Of a stretch of 48,969 nucleotides of DNA, positions 40,412 to 48,969 are shown in pieces. A model generated the notes under the pieces. The model had not been told where the DNA came from. It saw nothing but the letters and a program-made list of their open reading frames with translations, and did no database searches. The DNA lies in contig PLDF01000171.1 of assembly GCA_003135055.1 (NCBI GenBank), forward strand, positions 1 to 48,969. Reading direction: 5' to 3'. The DNA comes from Bryobacterales bacterium. Its GTDB lineage: Bacteria > Acidobacteriota > Terriglobia > Bryobacterales > Bryobacteraceae. Within the stretch, counting starts at the first letter, position 1. Each line of letters starts with the position of its first letter. The position numbers and the translations under genes are program-made.

Positions 40412-42403
40412 TTATTTCAGGGCGATCGTGATATCCAACTGGCTGGAGAAAGATCCCAGGTTCAGCATCAGCGGAACCAGATTTCCAAAATCGATGCTGG
40501 TGGGAACTTGCACGTCGATCTGCAGCAATCCTGAAACGTAGCCAGGCGCCGCGCCCGCGTATTGCACCGTGGAAGTCACGCCGCGAATCGCCACCGTAAC
40601 GGGCAAGACCGGCGCGGGCAAAGGCACCGTCAGAGGCGAGATGGTTCCATCGGCAACCGCGGGCGTCATCAGACCGGCGCCGCACGCGAAGAACGTAATG
40701 ATGGAACCGCGCGCGGCGGGGTTTGAGATCGAATTCAACGTTCCGTCCTGATTGAGTACGGCGGCCTGGCCGTGGCCGGAACCATCGAGCGTGAAGATGC
40801 CGGGAACGGCCGCGGCTACCGGCATGGCGATGGGGCCGTAGGACTGTCCGTTGAACTGGACGGTCATCTGCGTTGAAGCGGAGCCGACGCCATAAGGCAC
40901 GACGGCGTTAATCTGATTGGCTCCTGCATAGAGCACCGGCGCCGGAATCCCATCGAACGTCACCGCGGGCGCGCCCGGTCCCAGACTGCTTCCAAATACG
41001 CTGACAATCTCCCCGCGGGCGACGGTTCCCTGAGGAAATGGCGCTGTGTTGCCGGCAGCGAAACTGGCGGCGTTCAGGACGCAGGCTGCATAGGGTCCGG
41101 GCTGCGCGTTGAAATTGACGCCCGCAGCAAACGCGAAATACGATCCGCTAGAAGCGCCGTACATAGTCTGCGCGGCGCCCGGCGTGGTGAAAAAGACTTG
41201 CGACTCCGTTTCTCCGGCAAGGTAGACAATGCCGGCGGACCCGGCAGCCAGCGCGAAGGCGGTGTCATAGCCCAGCCCGCTCATTCCTGTGGAATGCAGC
41301 AGTTTTGCGCCAGTGGGGTCGAACTCGGCGACAAAGGGGCCTCCGGTTTCGCGGCAGGTGGGAATCGAATTTCCCGATTGCGGAAAATCCGACCCCGATT
41401 CGGTGACGCCGGCAATATAGATATTCCCGCCGCCGTCGAGCGCGATGGCGTAGGCGCCGTCGGACTGCGAGCCACCCAAATAGGTGGACCAGACCACAGC
41501 ACCGACCGGAGAGAACTTGCTCACGAACGCATCGCCGTCGGGATCGGGATTCGCGGGGTCTGCTTGGGGACCGCCGTAGACCGTCTGAAACGCCCCGCTG
41601 GTGACAGGAAAATCGAACGACGACGTAGACCCGGCGACATAAACATTGCCGACGGCATCTAGCGCAATCGCACGAGCGATATCGGGCTCATCACCGCCCC
41701 AATAGGTGGCGAACAAGAACGTGGCGCCGGTCGGGTCGAGTTTGGCGACAAATGCATCGCCAAATGATAGAGGTTCGCTAAAAACGGCGCTCATTTTCGC
41801 CTGCGCCGCGCCCGGCGTGACAGGGAAATCGTACGAGTCGGTATAGCCTGCGATGTAGGCGTCGCCCTGCGAGTCCACCGTGATCGCACGGCCGGCATCC
41901 TCGGCCGAGCCACCGATAGTTGTGGAATAGACCTGCGTTCCGGAAGCGCTCAACTTCGTCACGAAGGCATCGTCTCCGTGATTGGCAACCGGAGCGGCGC
42001 CGGTGAGATAAATATTGCCTGCGCTATCGACCGCGACGGCCGTGGCGGCGTTTGGCAGAGCCTTCAAAAATATCGTCCCCCCGGTAGGGTCGAGTTTGGC
42101 GACGAATCCGGCCGCGCTTGTCGATCCTGCGATCACCAGATTGCCGCTGGAATCGAGCGCGGCCCCGTTAATATAGTCGCCGGGCAGAGAGACGGAGTTG
42201 AGAATATGTGCGCCGGTTGGATCGAGCTTGACGACGAAGCCGTTCCCCGCGACTATCGTGTTACCCGACGAATCGATAACGACCGCGTTAGCCGAGGAAC
42301 CGCTGAGATACGTGGCGTAGATGAGGAGAGAGGGTGATGCGGAAAGTGCGGGGGGAACTAGCAGGGCAGACCAGAGAAGGCCTGCCCCACGGAGAGTGTT
42401 CAC
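40412..42403 (-). CDS. Secreted SBBP-repeat beta-propeller protein with TIGR03437 C-terminal domain
   Basis: 663 aa. Short signal segment (GAGLLWSALLVPPALSA). Then repeated SBBP units about 25-430, each with a core like AVDSAGNIYLTGxxxxxDFPVTPGAxQ and DAFVAKLDPTGATFLFATYWGG. From about 445 is the C-terminal domain VLNAASFAAGNTAPFPQGTVARGEIVSVFGSSLGPG...VLYAGANQINAVVPYGVG, the domain named from Solibacter (TIGR03437). Likely exposed outside the cell; role unknown. The GTG start at 42403 lies 2 nt after the rplQ stop, so it would be read through from the ribosomal operon. Its first codons lie within a GTGGGGCAGG...CTGCCC hairpin. Confidence 0.85.
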   Translation of the reverse strand: MNTLRGAGLLWSALLVPPALSASPSLLIYATYLSGSSANAVVIDSSGNTIVAGNGFVVKLDPTGAHILNSVSLPGDYINGAALDSSGNLVIAGSTSAAGFVAKLDPTGGTIFLKALPNAATAVAVDSAGNIYLTGAAPVANHGDDAFVTKLSASGTQVYSTTIGGSAEDAGRAITVDSQGDAYIAGYTDSYDFPVTPGAAQAKMSAVFSEPLSFGDAFVAKLDPTGATFLFATYWGGDEPDIARAIALDAVGNVYVAGSTSSFDFPVTSGAFQTVYGGPQADPANPDPDGDAFVSKFSPVGAVVWSTYLGGSQSDGAYAIALDGGGNIYIAGVTESGSDFPQSGNSIPTCRETGGPFVAEFDPTGAKLLHSTGMSGLGYDTAFALAAGSAGIVYLAGETESQVFFTTPGAAQTMYGASSGSYFAFAAGVNFNAQPGPYAACVLNAASFAAGNTAPFPQGTVARGEIVSVFGSSLGPGAPAVTFDGIPAPVLYAGANQINAVVPYGVGSASTQMTVQFNGQSYGPIAMPVAAAVPGIFTLDGSGHGQAAVLNQDGTLNSISNPAARGSIITFFACGAGLMTPAVADGTISPLTVPLPAPVLPVTVAIRGVTSTVQYAGAAPGYVSGLLQIDVQVPTSIDFGNLVPLMLNLGSFSSQLDITIALK
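42361..42390 (-). repeat. Hairpin repeat in the first codons of the SBBP gene
   Basis: Minus strand GTGGGGCAGGCC...GGTCTGCCCTGC. It shares the GTGGGGCAGG opening with the repeat ends inside the anti-sigma gene (24397-24420). It encodes part of the signal segment. Confidence 0.45.
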
Positions 42404-42405
42404 AA

Positions 42406-42858
42406 CTATTCTTCCGGCGGTGCTTCTTCGTCGCGGCCTTCGCGCGCCGCCTTCAGCCGCTCTTCACGGCGTTTGGCGCGGTCCGCGGCGCGCTTCACCA
42501 GCTCGGAACCCACCAGCTCGATAATGGCTTGCTCGGCGCCATCGCCCTTGCGGGGGCCAAGGCGCGTAATGCGGGTGTAGCCGCCCTGACGCTGGCCGAA
42601 CCGCGTGCCCAGCGTATCGAACAGCTTCTTCAGCGAATCCGGCGTGCGCAGCACCATGGCCGCCTGGCGGCGCGAGTGCAGCGTATCCCGCTTCGCCAGC
42701 GTGATCATCTTCTCCACCAGCGGGCGCACGGCTTTCGCCTTGGGAACGGTAGTGATCACCCGCTCTTCCACAATTACGCTGGTGATCAGATTGCGCAAGA
42801 GCGCGTTGCGGCTATCCACCGGCCGCTTGAGTTTAAATCCGGCAACCTTGTGTCTCAT
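42406..42858 (-). CDS. rplQ: 50S ribosomal protein L17
   Basis: 150 aa. [58 protein letters not shown] is the L17 core; [25 protein letters not shown] is the conserved C-terminal part. A charged extension ([23 protein letters not shown]) follows, a common lineage-specific tail. Last ribosomal gene of the alpha operon, 5 nt after rpoA. Confidence 0.97.
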   Translation of the reverse strand: MRHKVAGFKLKRPVDSRNALLRNLITSVIVEERVITTVPKAKAVRPLVEKMITLAKRDTLHSRRQAAMVLRTPDSLKKLFDTLGTRFGQRQGGYTRITRLGPRKGDGAEQAIIELVGSELVKRAADRAKRREERLKAAREGRDEEAPPEE

Positions 42859-42863
42859 TGGCG

Positions 42864-43925
42864 CTATTCCCCGATCTGGTCCTGATCCAGATCGTCGCCC
42901 ATGCCGTAATCGGGAATCGAGCCCGGCGCGGGAGGCGGCGGAGCCACCAGGCGGCCGTGCGCGTCGATGCGCATGCCAAGCGCGAGACCCATATTGGCCA
43001 GGATTTCCTTGATTTCGTTGAGCGACTTGCGGCCGAAATTCTTGGTGCGCAGCATCTCGGCTTCGGTCTTCTGCACCAGCTCGCCGATGGTCTGAATATT
43101 GGCGTTCTTGAGGCAGTTATACGAGCGAACGCTCAATTCCAGCTCTTCCACGGAGCGGTTGAGCACTTCGTTCATCTTGTCGAGGCCGCGCTCGGAGGGC
43201 TCTTCGGTGGCCTCCGTCACTTCCTCGAAGTTGATGAAGATGGTCATGTGGTCCTTGAGCAGCTTGGCCGCGTAGCCGATGGCGTCCTGCGGCGAAACCG
43301 CGCCGTTGGTCCAGACTTCGAGCGTCAGCTTGTCGTAGTCCGTCATCTGGCCCAGGCGCGCGGCTTCCACCGCGAAATTCACTTTGCGCACGGGCGAGTG
43401 CACGGAATCGATGGGGATGTACCCCAGCGCCAGGTCCTCGTCGAAGTTCTTGTCGGCGCTGACGTAGCCGCGTCCGCTCTTGAGGCGCATCTCGATCGAT
43501 AGCTTGCCCCCTTCGCTGACGGTGGCGACGTGAACGTCGCGGTCGAGCACTTCGACGTCCGCGTCGGTTTCAATCTGTCCGCTGCGGACATCGCCCTGCT
43601 GGTCGATGGTCAGGCGCACGGTCTTGATTCCCTCGCCCATGATCTTGAATGGAATCTGCTTGAGGTTGAGAATGATATCGGTGGCGTCCTCGACCACGCC
43701 CGGAATCGGGCTGAATTCGTGCTCGACGCCTTCGATGCGTACGGCGGTGATGGCTGCGCCTTCAATGGAACTGAGCAGGACGCGGCGCAGGCTGTTGCCG
43801 ATGGTTGTGCCGAAGCCGCGTTGAAACGGCTGGGCGGTAAACATTCCATACCGTTCCGTGAGTGTATCGGTATTGGCTACTAGACGCTTGGGTTTTTGGA
43901 AGCCCTTAAACATAGATGTCCTCAA
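42864..43925 (-). CDS. rpoA: DNA-directed RNA polymerase subunit alpha
   Basis: 353 aa. The N-terminal assembly domain has [54 protein letters not shown]; the C-terminal domain has [64 protein letters not shown] with two helix-hairpin-helix parts that contact UP elements. Pro-rich and acidic tail ([22 protein letters not shown]) after the core. Normal position between rpsD and rplQ. Confidence 0.98.
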   Translation of the reverse strand: MRTSMFKGFQKPKRLVANTDTLTERYGMFTAQPFQRGFGTTIGNSLRRVLLSSIEGAAITAVRIEGVEHEFSPIPGVVEDATDIILNLKQIPFKIMGEGIKTVRLTIDQQGDVRSGQIETDADVEVLDRDVHVATVSEGGKLSIEMRLKSGRGYVSADKNFDEDLALGYIPIDSVHSPVRKVNFAVEAARLGQMTDYDKLTLEVWTNGAVSPQDAIGYAAKLLKDHMTIFINFEEVTEATEEPSERGLDKMNEVLNRSVEELELSVRSYNCLKNANIQTIGELVQKTEAEMLRTKNFGRKSLNEIKEILANMGLALGMRIDAHGRLVAPPPPAPGSIPDYGMGDDLDQDQIGE

Positions 43926-43961
43926 ATTTGGCAGCCCTGGCTTCGAAGCCGGGCATGCCGG

Positions 43962-44594
43962 CTACTTCGAATACAACTCGACGATGAGTTGCTCGTTCAA
44001 TTGGATCTGCACCAGGTCGCTGCGCTGCGGCAGGCTTGTGATGCGTCCCTTCAATCCTTCCCGGTCCACATCGATCCAGTTCGGCGCCGGCGCATGCGCC
44101 GTGGCGTCGCGCGCTCCGAGTATGGTCGGATTATTCTTGGCGGCTTCGCGAACCGACACCACATCCCCGATTTTCACCTGGGCCGACGGAATGTCGCACT
44201 TGCGTCCATTGACGTCGATGTGTCCATGCCGCACGATCTGGCGCGATTGCGCGCGGCTGGCGCCGAAGCCCATGCGGTAAATGACGCTATCGAGGCGGCG
44301 CTCCAGCCCGGACATCAGATTTTCGCCGGTGATGCCTTTGGCCGCCGCGGCCTTTTCGTAGGCCCCGCGGAACTGCGCTTCCAGCACGCCATAAATGCGG
44401 CGGACTTTCTGCTTCTCGCGAAGCTGCAGGCCGTAGCCTACGATTTTCTGCTTGCGGTCTTTGCCGTGCTGCCCGGGGACGAAGTTACGCTTTTCAATGG
44501 CGCACTTCTCGGTGTGGCAGCGTTCGCCCTTGAGATAAAGTTTCATGCCCTCGCGCCGGCATTGCCGGCAAACCGGGCCGATGTATCTTGCCAA
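43962..44594 (-). CDS. rpsD: 30S ribosomal protein S4 (zinc-binding form)
   Basis: 210 aa. ARYIGPVCRQCRREGMKLYLKGERCHTEKCAIEKR has four Cys (C9, C12, C26, C31), so it is the C+ zinc-binding type. The S4 RNA-binding domain is in RLDSVIYRMGFGASRAQSRQIVRHGHIDVNGRKCDIPS. It nucleates 30S assembly and is usually the translational repressor of this operon. It is separated from rpsK by a 173-bp spacer with a long hairpin, unusual for this operon. Confidence 0.97.
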   Translation of the reverse strand: MARYIGPVCRQCRREGMKLYLKGERCHTEKCAIEKRNFVPGQHGKDRKQKIVGYGLQLREKQKVRRIYGVLEAQFRGAYEKAAAAKGITGENLMSGLERRLDSVIYRMGFGASRAQSRQIVRHGHIDVNGRKCDIPSAQVKIGDVVSVREAAKNNPTILGARDATAHAPAPNWIDVDREGLKGRITSLPQRSDLVQIQLNEQLIVELYSK

Positions 44595-44678
44595 TTTCCT
44601 CTCCTAACCTTTCCTGCTTCAGGTGCGGTTTACAGCCAACTGGCGGCCTTCGTCCCGCTTACTGCAAATCGAAGTCGA

Positions 44679-44763
44679 GGAGTCAGAAGCCGAGGAAGAC
44701 AGAATGAAACGCCGCGGCGCGCCATTCCGGCTTCTGTCTTCTGACTCCTGACTTCTGTCTTCG
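44679..44763. repeat. Hairpin repeat between rpsK and rpsD
   Basis: AGGAGTCAGAAG (44679) and, after about 25 nt, GAAGACAGAA are mirrored downstream by TTCTGTCTTC and CTTCTGACTCC; a further ACTTCTGTCTTC follows. The pure GAAGACAGA/TCTGTCTTC words look like a dispersed repeat inserted in the operon. It could attenuate transcription between rpsK and rpsD. Confidence 0.6.
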
Positions 44764-44767
44764 TTCG

Positions 44768-45199
44768 TCACACTCTCCGCTTCTTCGGCGGCCTGCACCC
44801 ATTATGCGGAATCGGAGTTACATCTTTGATGGCCCGCACTTCAATGCCCGCCGTGGCGAGCGCGCGCACGGCGGATTCGCGGCCCGAGCCCGGCCCGCTG
44901 ACCCGCACTTCCACGGTACGCAGTCCGCTCTCGCCCGCCTTGTTGGCGGCCGTCATCGCCGCCTGCTGGGCGGCGAACGGGGTACCCTTGCGCGATCCGC
45001 GGAACCCTAAGGAACCCGCGCTCGACCAAGCGATGGTGTGGCCTTCCTGGTCGGCGATGGTCACGATGGTGTTGTTGAACGTCGCCTGGATATGCACGAT
45101 GCCCGAGTGGACGACGCGCTTTTCCTTCTTCTTGAAGCTCTTCTTCTTGCCGCCCTTTGCGGGTGCTTTTGCGGATGTTTTTGCGGCTGCTTTCGCCAT
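44768..45199 (-). CDS. rpsK: 30S ribosomal protein S11
   Basis: 143 aa. A basic Ala/Lys-rich N-terminus ([27 protein letters not shown]) is followed by the S11 core [53 protein letters not shown] and the end [18 protein letters not shown]. Binds the 3' major domain of 16S rRNA near the platform. Its ATG shares one base with the rpsM stop (TAATG). Confidence 0.97.
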   Translation of the reverse strand: MAKAAAKTSAKAPAKGGKKKSFKKKEKRVVHSGIVHIQATFNNTIVTIADQEGHTIAWSSAGSLGFRGSRKGTPFAAQQAAMTAANKAGESGLRTVEVRVSGPGSGRESAVRALATAGIEVRAIKDVTPIPHNGCRPPKKRRV

Positions 45200-45585
45200 T
45201 ATGTCTTACCCGTCGCCTTCTTCTTATTCGCCACCGTGCCGCGGCGCGGTCCCTTGCGGGTCCGGGCGTTGGTATGCGTCCGCTGGCCGCGTACCGGCAG
45301 ACCGCGGCGGTGCCGCAAGCCGCGGTAGGAGCCCATCTCGATGTGACGCTTGATGTTCATCGAGATTTCCTTGCGAAGATCGCCTTCCACGGCGCCTTCC
45401 TCTTCCAGAATCTGGCGGACTTTGTTGACTTCGTCCTCGGTCAGGTCCCGGATCTTCTTGTCGAAATCGATGCCGGCCCGGTAGAGCAGCGAGCGGGAGC
45501 GGGTACGGCCCACGCCGTAAATGTAAGTCAGTCCGATCTCGGCTCTCTTGGTTGGCGGCAGATCAACGCCTGCGATACGCGCCAT
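45199..45585 (-). CDS. rpsM: 30S ribosomal protein S13
   Basis: 128 aa. [30 protein letters not shown] (helix-hairpin part), [16 protein letters not shown] and the basic tail [43 protein letters not shown]. It sits at the 30S head and contacts tRNA and the 50S subunit. Starts 3 nt after the rpmJ stop codon. Confidence 0.97.
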   Translation of the reverse strand: MARIAGVDLPPTKRAEIGLTYIYGVGRTRSRSLLYRAGIDFDKKIRDLTEDEVNKVRQILEEEGAVEGDLRKEISMNIKRHIEMGSYRGLRHRRGLPVRGQRTHTNARTRKGPRRGTVANKKKATGKT

Positions 45586-45588
45586 ATA

Positions 45589-45702
45589 TTATCCCTGCCT
45601 CTGTTTGTGTTTCGGGTTTACGCAGATGACCCGCACCACGCCTTCGCGATTGATCACCTTGCATTTGTCGCAAATCTTCTTGACGGACGCTCGAACTTTC
45701 AT
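45589..45702 (-). CDS. rpmJ: 50S ribosomal protein L36 (zinc-binding form)
   Basis: 37 aa: [17 protein letters not shown]...[19 protein letters not shown]. The zinc ligands Cys11, Cys14, Cys27 and His32 are all present (C+ form). It lies between map and rpsM, the usual place except that infA is absent before it. Confidence 0.95.
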   Translation of the reverse strand: MKVRASVKKICDKCKVINREGVVRVICVNPKHKQRQG

Positions 45703-45722
45703 AAAATCAAACCCTAACCTTC

Positions 45723-45807
45723 GACGCAGAGACCCTGAGACGCAGAGGCAACGCAGAGAAAACATTTATAAGTGTTCTCTCTGCGCTTATCTCCGCGTCT
45801 CTGCGTC
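45723..45807. repeat. Long nested hairpin in the slot where infA is expected
   Basis: Outer arms GACGCAGAGAC (45723-45733) and GTCTCTGCGTC (45797-45807) are perfect inverse complements of 11 bp. An inner stem pairs CGCAGAGA-AACA (45752) with TGTT-TCTCTGCG (to 45785). The word GACGCAGAG also recurs inside it. A member of the CTCTGCGTC-type dispersed repeats (compare 15963-15990). Confidence 0.7.
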
Positions 45808-45823
45808 AAATTCCCGTTCTCTT

Positions 45824-46594
45824 CTACGGCCGCGTCAGCACCCACGGCCCATTTTCCGTAACCGCGATGCAATGCTCGAAGTGCGCCGAATTCGACCCAT
45901 CCTTCGTCACCGCCGTCCACCGGTCCTTCAATACGACCGTCTCCGGCCGCCCTGCGCTCACCATCGGCTCCACCGCCAGCACCATCCCCGGCTTCAGCCG
46001 TGGATTCTCATTGCGGCGATCCACATAATTCGGAACCTGCGGCTCCTCGTGAAGCTGCGTGCCGATGCCGTGGCCCACAAACTCCCGCACGATGGAAAAC
46101 CCGTGCGACTTCACGTGCTGTTCCACCGTTCCGCAGACGTCGAACAGGCGGTTGCCGCTCCGTACCCGGTCGATGGCGAGCTCAAGCGATTCCTGCGTCA
46201 CCTTCAGCAGCTTCTTCGCCGCCTCGCTCACTTCACCCACCGGAAGGGTCACCGCCGAATCGCCGTAATAGCCGTCCAGCTTCACCCCGGTGTCAATCGA
46301 GAGGATGTCGCCCTTCTTCAGGGTCCGCTTCGAATTCGGCATCCCGTGAATCACTTCGTTGTTCACCGAAGTGCACAACGCAAACTTATAAGTCTCGCCC
46401 GCCGCCTGCACATAGTAGCCCTTGAACGCGGGCTTCGCGCCGGCGTCGGCAATCATCTTCTCGGCGGCCACTTCGAGCTCCATCGTGGAGCAGCCTTCAA
46501 CCGCCATCTCCTTCAGCTTCTCGAGGAGCTGGTAAACCAGCATGCCGCTACGACGCATCTTGTCGAGCTCAGCGGGCGTCTTGCGCACAATCAT
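45824..46594 (-). CDS. map: Methionine aminopeptidase type I
   Basis: 256 aa. Metal ligands Asp101 (SIDTGVKLDG), Asp112 (YYGDSAVT), His175 (VGHGIGTQLHEEP), Glu209 (AVEPM) and Glu240 (AHFEHCIAV); substrate His82 (EVIHGMP). Removes the N-terminal Met from new proteins. Starts inside the end of adk (26-nt overlap), so it is translationally coupled. No SH3/zinc N-terminal extension: the short type Ia form. Confidence 0.97.
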   Translation of the reverse strand: MIVRKTPAELDKMRRSGMLVYQLLEKLKEMAVEGCSTMELEVAAEKMIADAGAKPAFKGYYVQAAGETYKFALCTSVNNEVIHGMPNSKRTLKKGDILSIDTGVKLDGYYGDSAVTLPVGEVSEAAKKLLKVTQESLELAIDRVRSGNRLFDVCGTVEQHVKSHGFSIVREFVGHGIGTQLHEEPQVPNYVDRRNENPRLKPGMVLAVEPMVSAGRPETVVLKDRWTAVTKDGSNSAHFEHCIAVTENGPWVLTRP

Positions 46595-47246
46595 GGACGT
46601 CTATCGCCTGACAAATCTTATCGAACACCTTTTCCGGCGGATCCGAGCTTGCATCCACTTCCGTCAGCCGCCGCCCGGCCGTCCGGTAAAACTCGAGCAC
46701 CGGCCGCGTCTGCCGGTCATAAGCGTTTAGCCGCTCGCGAATCACTTCCTCGCGGTCGTCTTCCCGGATCGCCAGCTTCTCTCCATCCAGATCGCACAAT
46801 CCTTCGCGCTTCGGCGGCCGGGAGACGATGTTGTACAGGGTTCCGCAGCGGGGGCACTGGCGGCGTCCCATCAATCGGGCAATAATACTATTGTAATCAA
46901 CCGCGAGATGAATCACCACTTCGCGGATGCCGCGCTCGTCCAGCCACTCGCACAGAAACTGCGCCTGAGGCGTAGTGCGCGGGTAACCATCCAAAATAAA
47001 ACCGTCCTTGGCGTCGCGTTGACCGAGCCGGCCCGCAACCATGCCGTTCACGGTATCGTCCAACACCAGCGCTCCTGCGTGCATCCTGGCCGCCACCCGG
47101 AAACCCAGTTCCGTACCCTGCGCGATCCGCTCCCGCAACATATCGCCGGTCGAGATGTGGGGCGCCTGAAGACAGCGCTTCAGGAGCTTTGCCTGGGTGC
47201 CTTTGCCCGATCCAGGCGAGCCGAACAGCACGATATAGTTCGACAA
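46569..47246 (-). CDS. adk: Adenylate kinase (zinc-lid form)
   Basis: 225 aa. P-loop GSPGSGKGT (9-17), STGDMLRERI (AMP site), DGFILDGYPRT, and a LID with a zinc site Cys131, Cys134, Cys151, Asp154 (CPRCGTLYN...LCDLDG). Catalyses ATP + AMP = 2 ADP. One nt separates its ATG from the secY stop. Confidence 0.97.
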   Translation of the reverse strand: MSNYIVLFGSPGSGKGTQAKLLKRCLQAPHISTGDMLRERIAQGTELGFRVAARMHAGALVLDDTVNGMVAGRLGQRDAKDGFILDGYPRTTPQAQFLCEWLDERGIREVVIHLAVDYNSIIARLMGRRQCPRCGTLYNIVSRPPKREGLCDLDGEKLAIREDDREEVIRERLNAYDRQTRPVLEFYRTAGRRLTEVDASSDPPEKVFDKICQAIDVHDCAQDAR

Positions 47247-47247
47247 T

Positions 47248-48651
47248 TTAGAAGGAGCTCCTCCGCCCGCGAATTCGCCCCGAGCGCGGAGTAAATCCCT
47301 CGTAGTGCCGCATGATGAGCTGGGCTTCGATCTGGTTGACCGTATCCATGGCCACGCCCACCACGATCAGCAACGAGGTGCCGCCGAAATAAAAATTCAC
47401 GTTCATGCCGTCCAGAATCGCCCGCGGGAAGTGGGCATCGATCCAGGGCCCGACCAGCGCCAGATGCTGCAATTTGATGCCCGAAATCATGATGTCCGGG
47501 ATGAGGCACAGAATCGACAGATAAATGCCGCCGACCACGGTAATCTTGGTGAGCACCGCGTTCATGTAGTCGGCGGTGTTGCGGCCGGGGCGGATGCCGG
47601 GAATGAAGCCGCCATACTTGCGCATGTTGTCGGCCGCTTCGTTGGGGTTGAAAATGATCGAAACGTAGAAAAAGCAGAAGAAAATGATGCCGGTCACGAA
47701 CAGGATGTAGTAGAGCGGCTCGCCGTGGGCGATCAGCTTCAGCGTGTTCATAGCCCAAGGCATGCTCTTCACCACAGCCACCTGCGTGAGAGTCTGCGGA
47801 AACGCCAGAATCGAGGACGCGAAAATCACCGGAATCACGCCGCCCGCATTGACTTTGAGCGGCATGTGGGTGGATTGACCGCCCATTACGCGGCGGCCGA
47901 TGACGCGCTTGGCGTACTGCACCGGAATGCGCCGCTCCCCTCGCTCCACCAGCACGATGAACGCGACCACCGCGATCATCATCGCCAGCAGCAAAATCAG
48001 CTGAAGGGCGCCCCATTCGTGGGTGACGAAAACGTTGGTGTAGATGCTGCCGATGGCGTGAGGCAGGCCGACCACGATTCCCGTGAAGATGATCAGCGAC
48101 ATGCCGTTGCCCACGCCGCGCTCCGTGATCTGCTCGCCCAGCCACATGATGAACGCGGAACCGGTGGTGAGCGAAAGGATGGTCAGCATCACGAAGCCGA
48201 AGCCCGGATCTATGACCACACCCTGCTGCATGCCCATGAGCCCCTGGGATATGCCGAAGGATTGGATGACCGAGAGAATGATGGTCAGGTAGCGCGTCCA
48301 TTGCGTGATCTTGCGGCGGCCCAGCTCGCCTTCCTTCTGCAGCTTCTCGAGCGTGGGAACCACCACCGTGAGCAACTGCAGAATAATCGATGCCGTAATG
48401 TACGGCATGATTCCCAACGCAAAGATGGTGAGGCGGCGGATATTGCCGCCGGCGAACAGATCGAAGAAGCCGAATATGGACCCCGCCGCCGAGCTGAAGA
48501 TCGCTTCCCAGCGCTGAACATTGATGCCTGGCGTGGGCACCTGGCTCCCCAGCCGGTACACGGCGAGCAGCCCCAGCGTGAACCCGAGCCGCTTGCGCAG
48601 GTCGGGGATCCGAAAGATGTTCGCGAACGCTTCTAAAAACTTCTGAACCAT
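47248..48651 (-). CDS. secY: Protein translocase channel subunit SecY
   Basis: 467 aa with ten membrane spans. Opening LEAFANIFRIPDLRKRLGFTLGLLAVYRLGSQVPTPGIN, TM2 plug region FDLFAGGNIRRLTIFALGIMPYITASIILQLLTVV, the cytoplasmic loop GGQSTHMPLKVNAGGVIPVIFA and the end VNQIEAQLIMRHYEGFTPRSGRIRGRRSSF. Forms the Sec channel with SecE and SecG. It follows rplO with 15 nt between, the standard spc-operon order. Confidence 0.98.
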   Translation of the reverse strand: MVQKFLEAFANIFRIPDLRKRLGFTLGLLAVYRLGSQVPTPGINVQRWEAIFSSAAGSIFGFFDLFAGGNIRRLTIFALGIMPYITASIILQLLTVVVPTLEKLQKEGELGRRKITQWTRYLTIILSVIQSFGISQGLMGMQQGVVIDPGFGFVMLTILSLTTGSAFIMWLGEQITERGVGNGMSLIIFTGIVVGLPHAIGSIYTNVFVTHEWGALQLILLLAMMIAVVAFIVLVERGERRIPVQYAKRVIGRRVMGGQSTHMPLKVNAGGVIPVIFASSILAFPQTLTQVAVVKSMPWAMNTLKLIAHGEPLYYILFVTGIIFFCFFYVSIIFNPNEAADNMRKYGGFIPGIRPGRNTADYMNAVLTKITVVGGIYLSILCLIPDIMISGIKLQHLALVGPWIDAHFPRAILDGMNVNFYFGGTSLLIVVGVAMDTVNQIEAQLIMRHYEGFTPRSGRIRGRRSSF

Positions 48652-48666
48652 GGTTCCCTTCCGGCG

Positions 48667-48969
48667 CTACTGTGCGACAGCCGCGCCGATGGTCTGAGCC
48701 GTTCCGCCGGCCTTCTGAATCTTATCCAACGCCGATTTCGAAAAATGGTGCGCTTCCACCGTGATGGTGCGCGTCAACTCGCCCGTTCCCAAAATTTTGA
48801 GGCCATCGTGGAGCTTCTTAATGACGCCCAGTTGCAGCAGACGGTCGGCGTTGAACGTATCGCCTTCCAGTTTTTCGAGGCGGCCCAAATTGACGATGGC
48901 AAACTGCTTCTTGAAAATATTGGTGAACCCCCGTTTCGGCAGGCGGCGATGCAGCGGCATCTGGCCGCC
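48667..48969 (-). CDS. rplO: 50S ribosomal protein L15 (partial, 5' end outside window)
   Basis: The C-terminal 100 residues: GGQMPLHRRLPKRGFTN...VNLGRLEKLEGDTFNADRLLQLGVIKKLHDGLKILGTGELTRTITVEAHHFSKSALDKIQKAGG. The GGQMPLxRRLPKRGF motif is diagnostic of L15. The reading frame is open to the window edge, so the N-terminal Gly-rich part lies beyond it. Confidence 0.95.
   Translation of the reverse strand, partial: GGQMPLHRRLPKRGFTNIFKKQFAIVNLGRLEKLEGDTFNADRLLQLGVIKKLHDGLKILGTGELTRTITVEAHHFSKSALDKIQKAGGTAQTIGAAVAQ

Noticed and set aside
46569..46594. adk/map overlap as evidence for a fused gene
   Set aside because: The two frames differ; it is an ordinary 26-nt overlap in a dense operon.

Overview
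The window looks like chromosomal DNA of an Acidobacteriota bacterium close to Bryobacterales / Candidatus Solibacter. The evidence is an SBBP-repeat protein ending in the Solibacter-type C-terminal domain (TIGR03437), a giant Oar-like TonB receptor with an N-terminal carboxypeptidase-regulatory domain, a DUF1587 cytochrome protein, high GC, and many small hairpin repeats. This placement is inferred from gene families only. I found no rRNA, tRNA, CRISPR array or complete insertion sequence.

Layout. 0-4 kb: secreted M28 peptidase and a membrane glycosyltransferase. 4-9.2 kb: UPF0175/UPF0158 genes and purH, embedded in the remains of toxin-antitoxin-like genes (frameshifted AF2212-like, truncated PIN, broken antitoxin/RelE pair, broken nucleotidyltransferase). 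9.2-14 kb, minus strand: five overlapping genes (DUF3047, CerR-like epimerase, PAP2_3/AUR1-like membrane enzyme, bCerS-like GNAT protein, Spt-like alpha-oxoamine synthase) that read as a bacterial sphingolipid (ceramide) operon. 14-21 kb: a basic hypothetical protein, a DUF1587 gene cut off by a repeat, an esterase, and a carboxypeptidase-regulatory-domain protein with a decayed tandem copy. 21-25.2 kb: a membrane-fusion protein plus ABC ATPase with no permease, then ECF sigma, anti-sigma and secretin-domain genes. 25.2-33.6 kb: the TonB receptor, flanked by two decayed copies of the 3' end of malQ, then malQ itself. 33.9-40 kb: orphan nuoB, patatin, a PIG-L deacetylase, a tandem repeat locus, a zinc-ribbon membrane protein and a ROK sugar kinase. 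40-49 kb, minus strand: the end of the spc/alpha ribosomal operon (rplO-secY-adk-map-rpmJ-rpsM-rpsK-rpsD-rpoA-rplQ) with an SBBP gene attached. infA is missing from its usual slot and a long hairpin lies there instead.

Most interesting: (1) a tandem pair of ~377-bp units at 37.9-38.65 kb. Each encodes, on the minus strand, a 26-residue hydrophobic peptide with a 3' stem-loop held by G-U compensation, and carries an opposing sigma70-like promoter plus terminator that would make an antisense RNA. This layout resembles type I toxin-antitoxin loci such as Ibs/Sib. (2) The compact sphingolipid operon. (3) A ~67-bp three-armed palindromic element in five or more copies, which truncates or abuts several genes.
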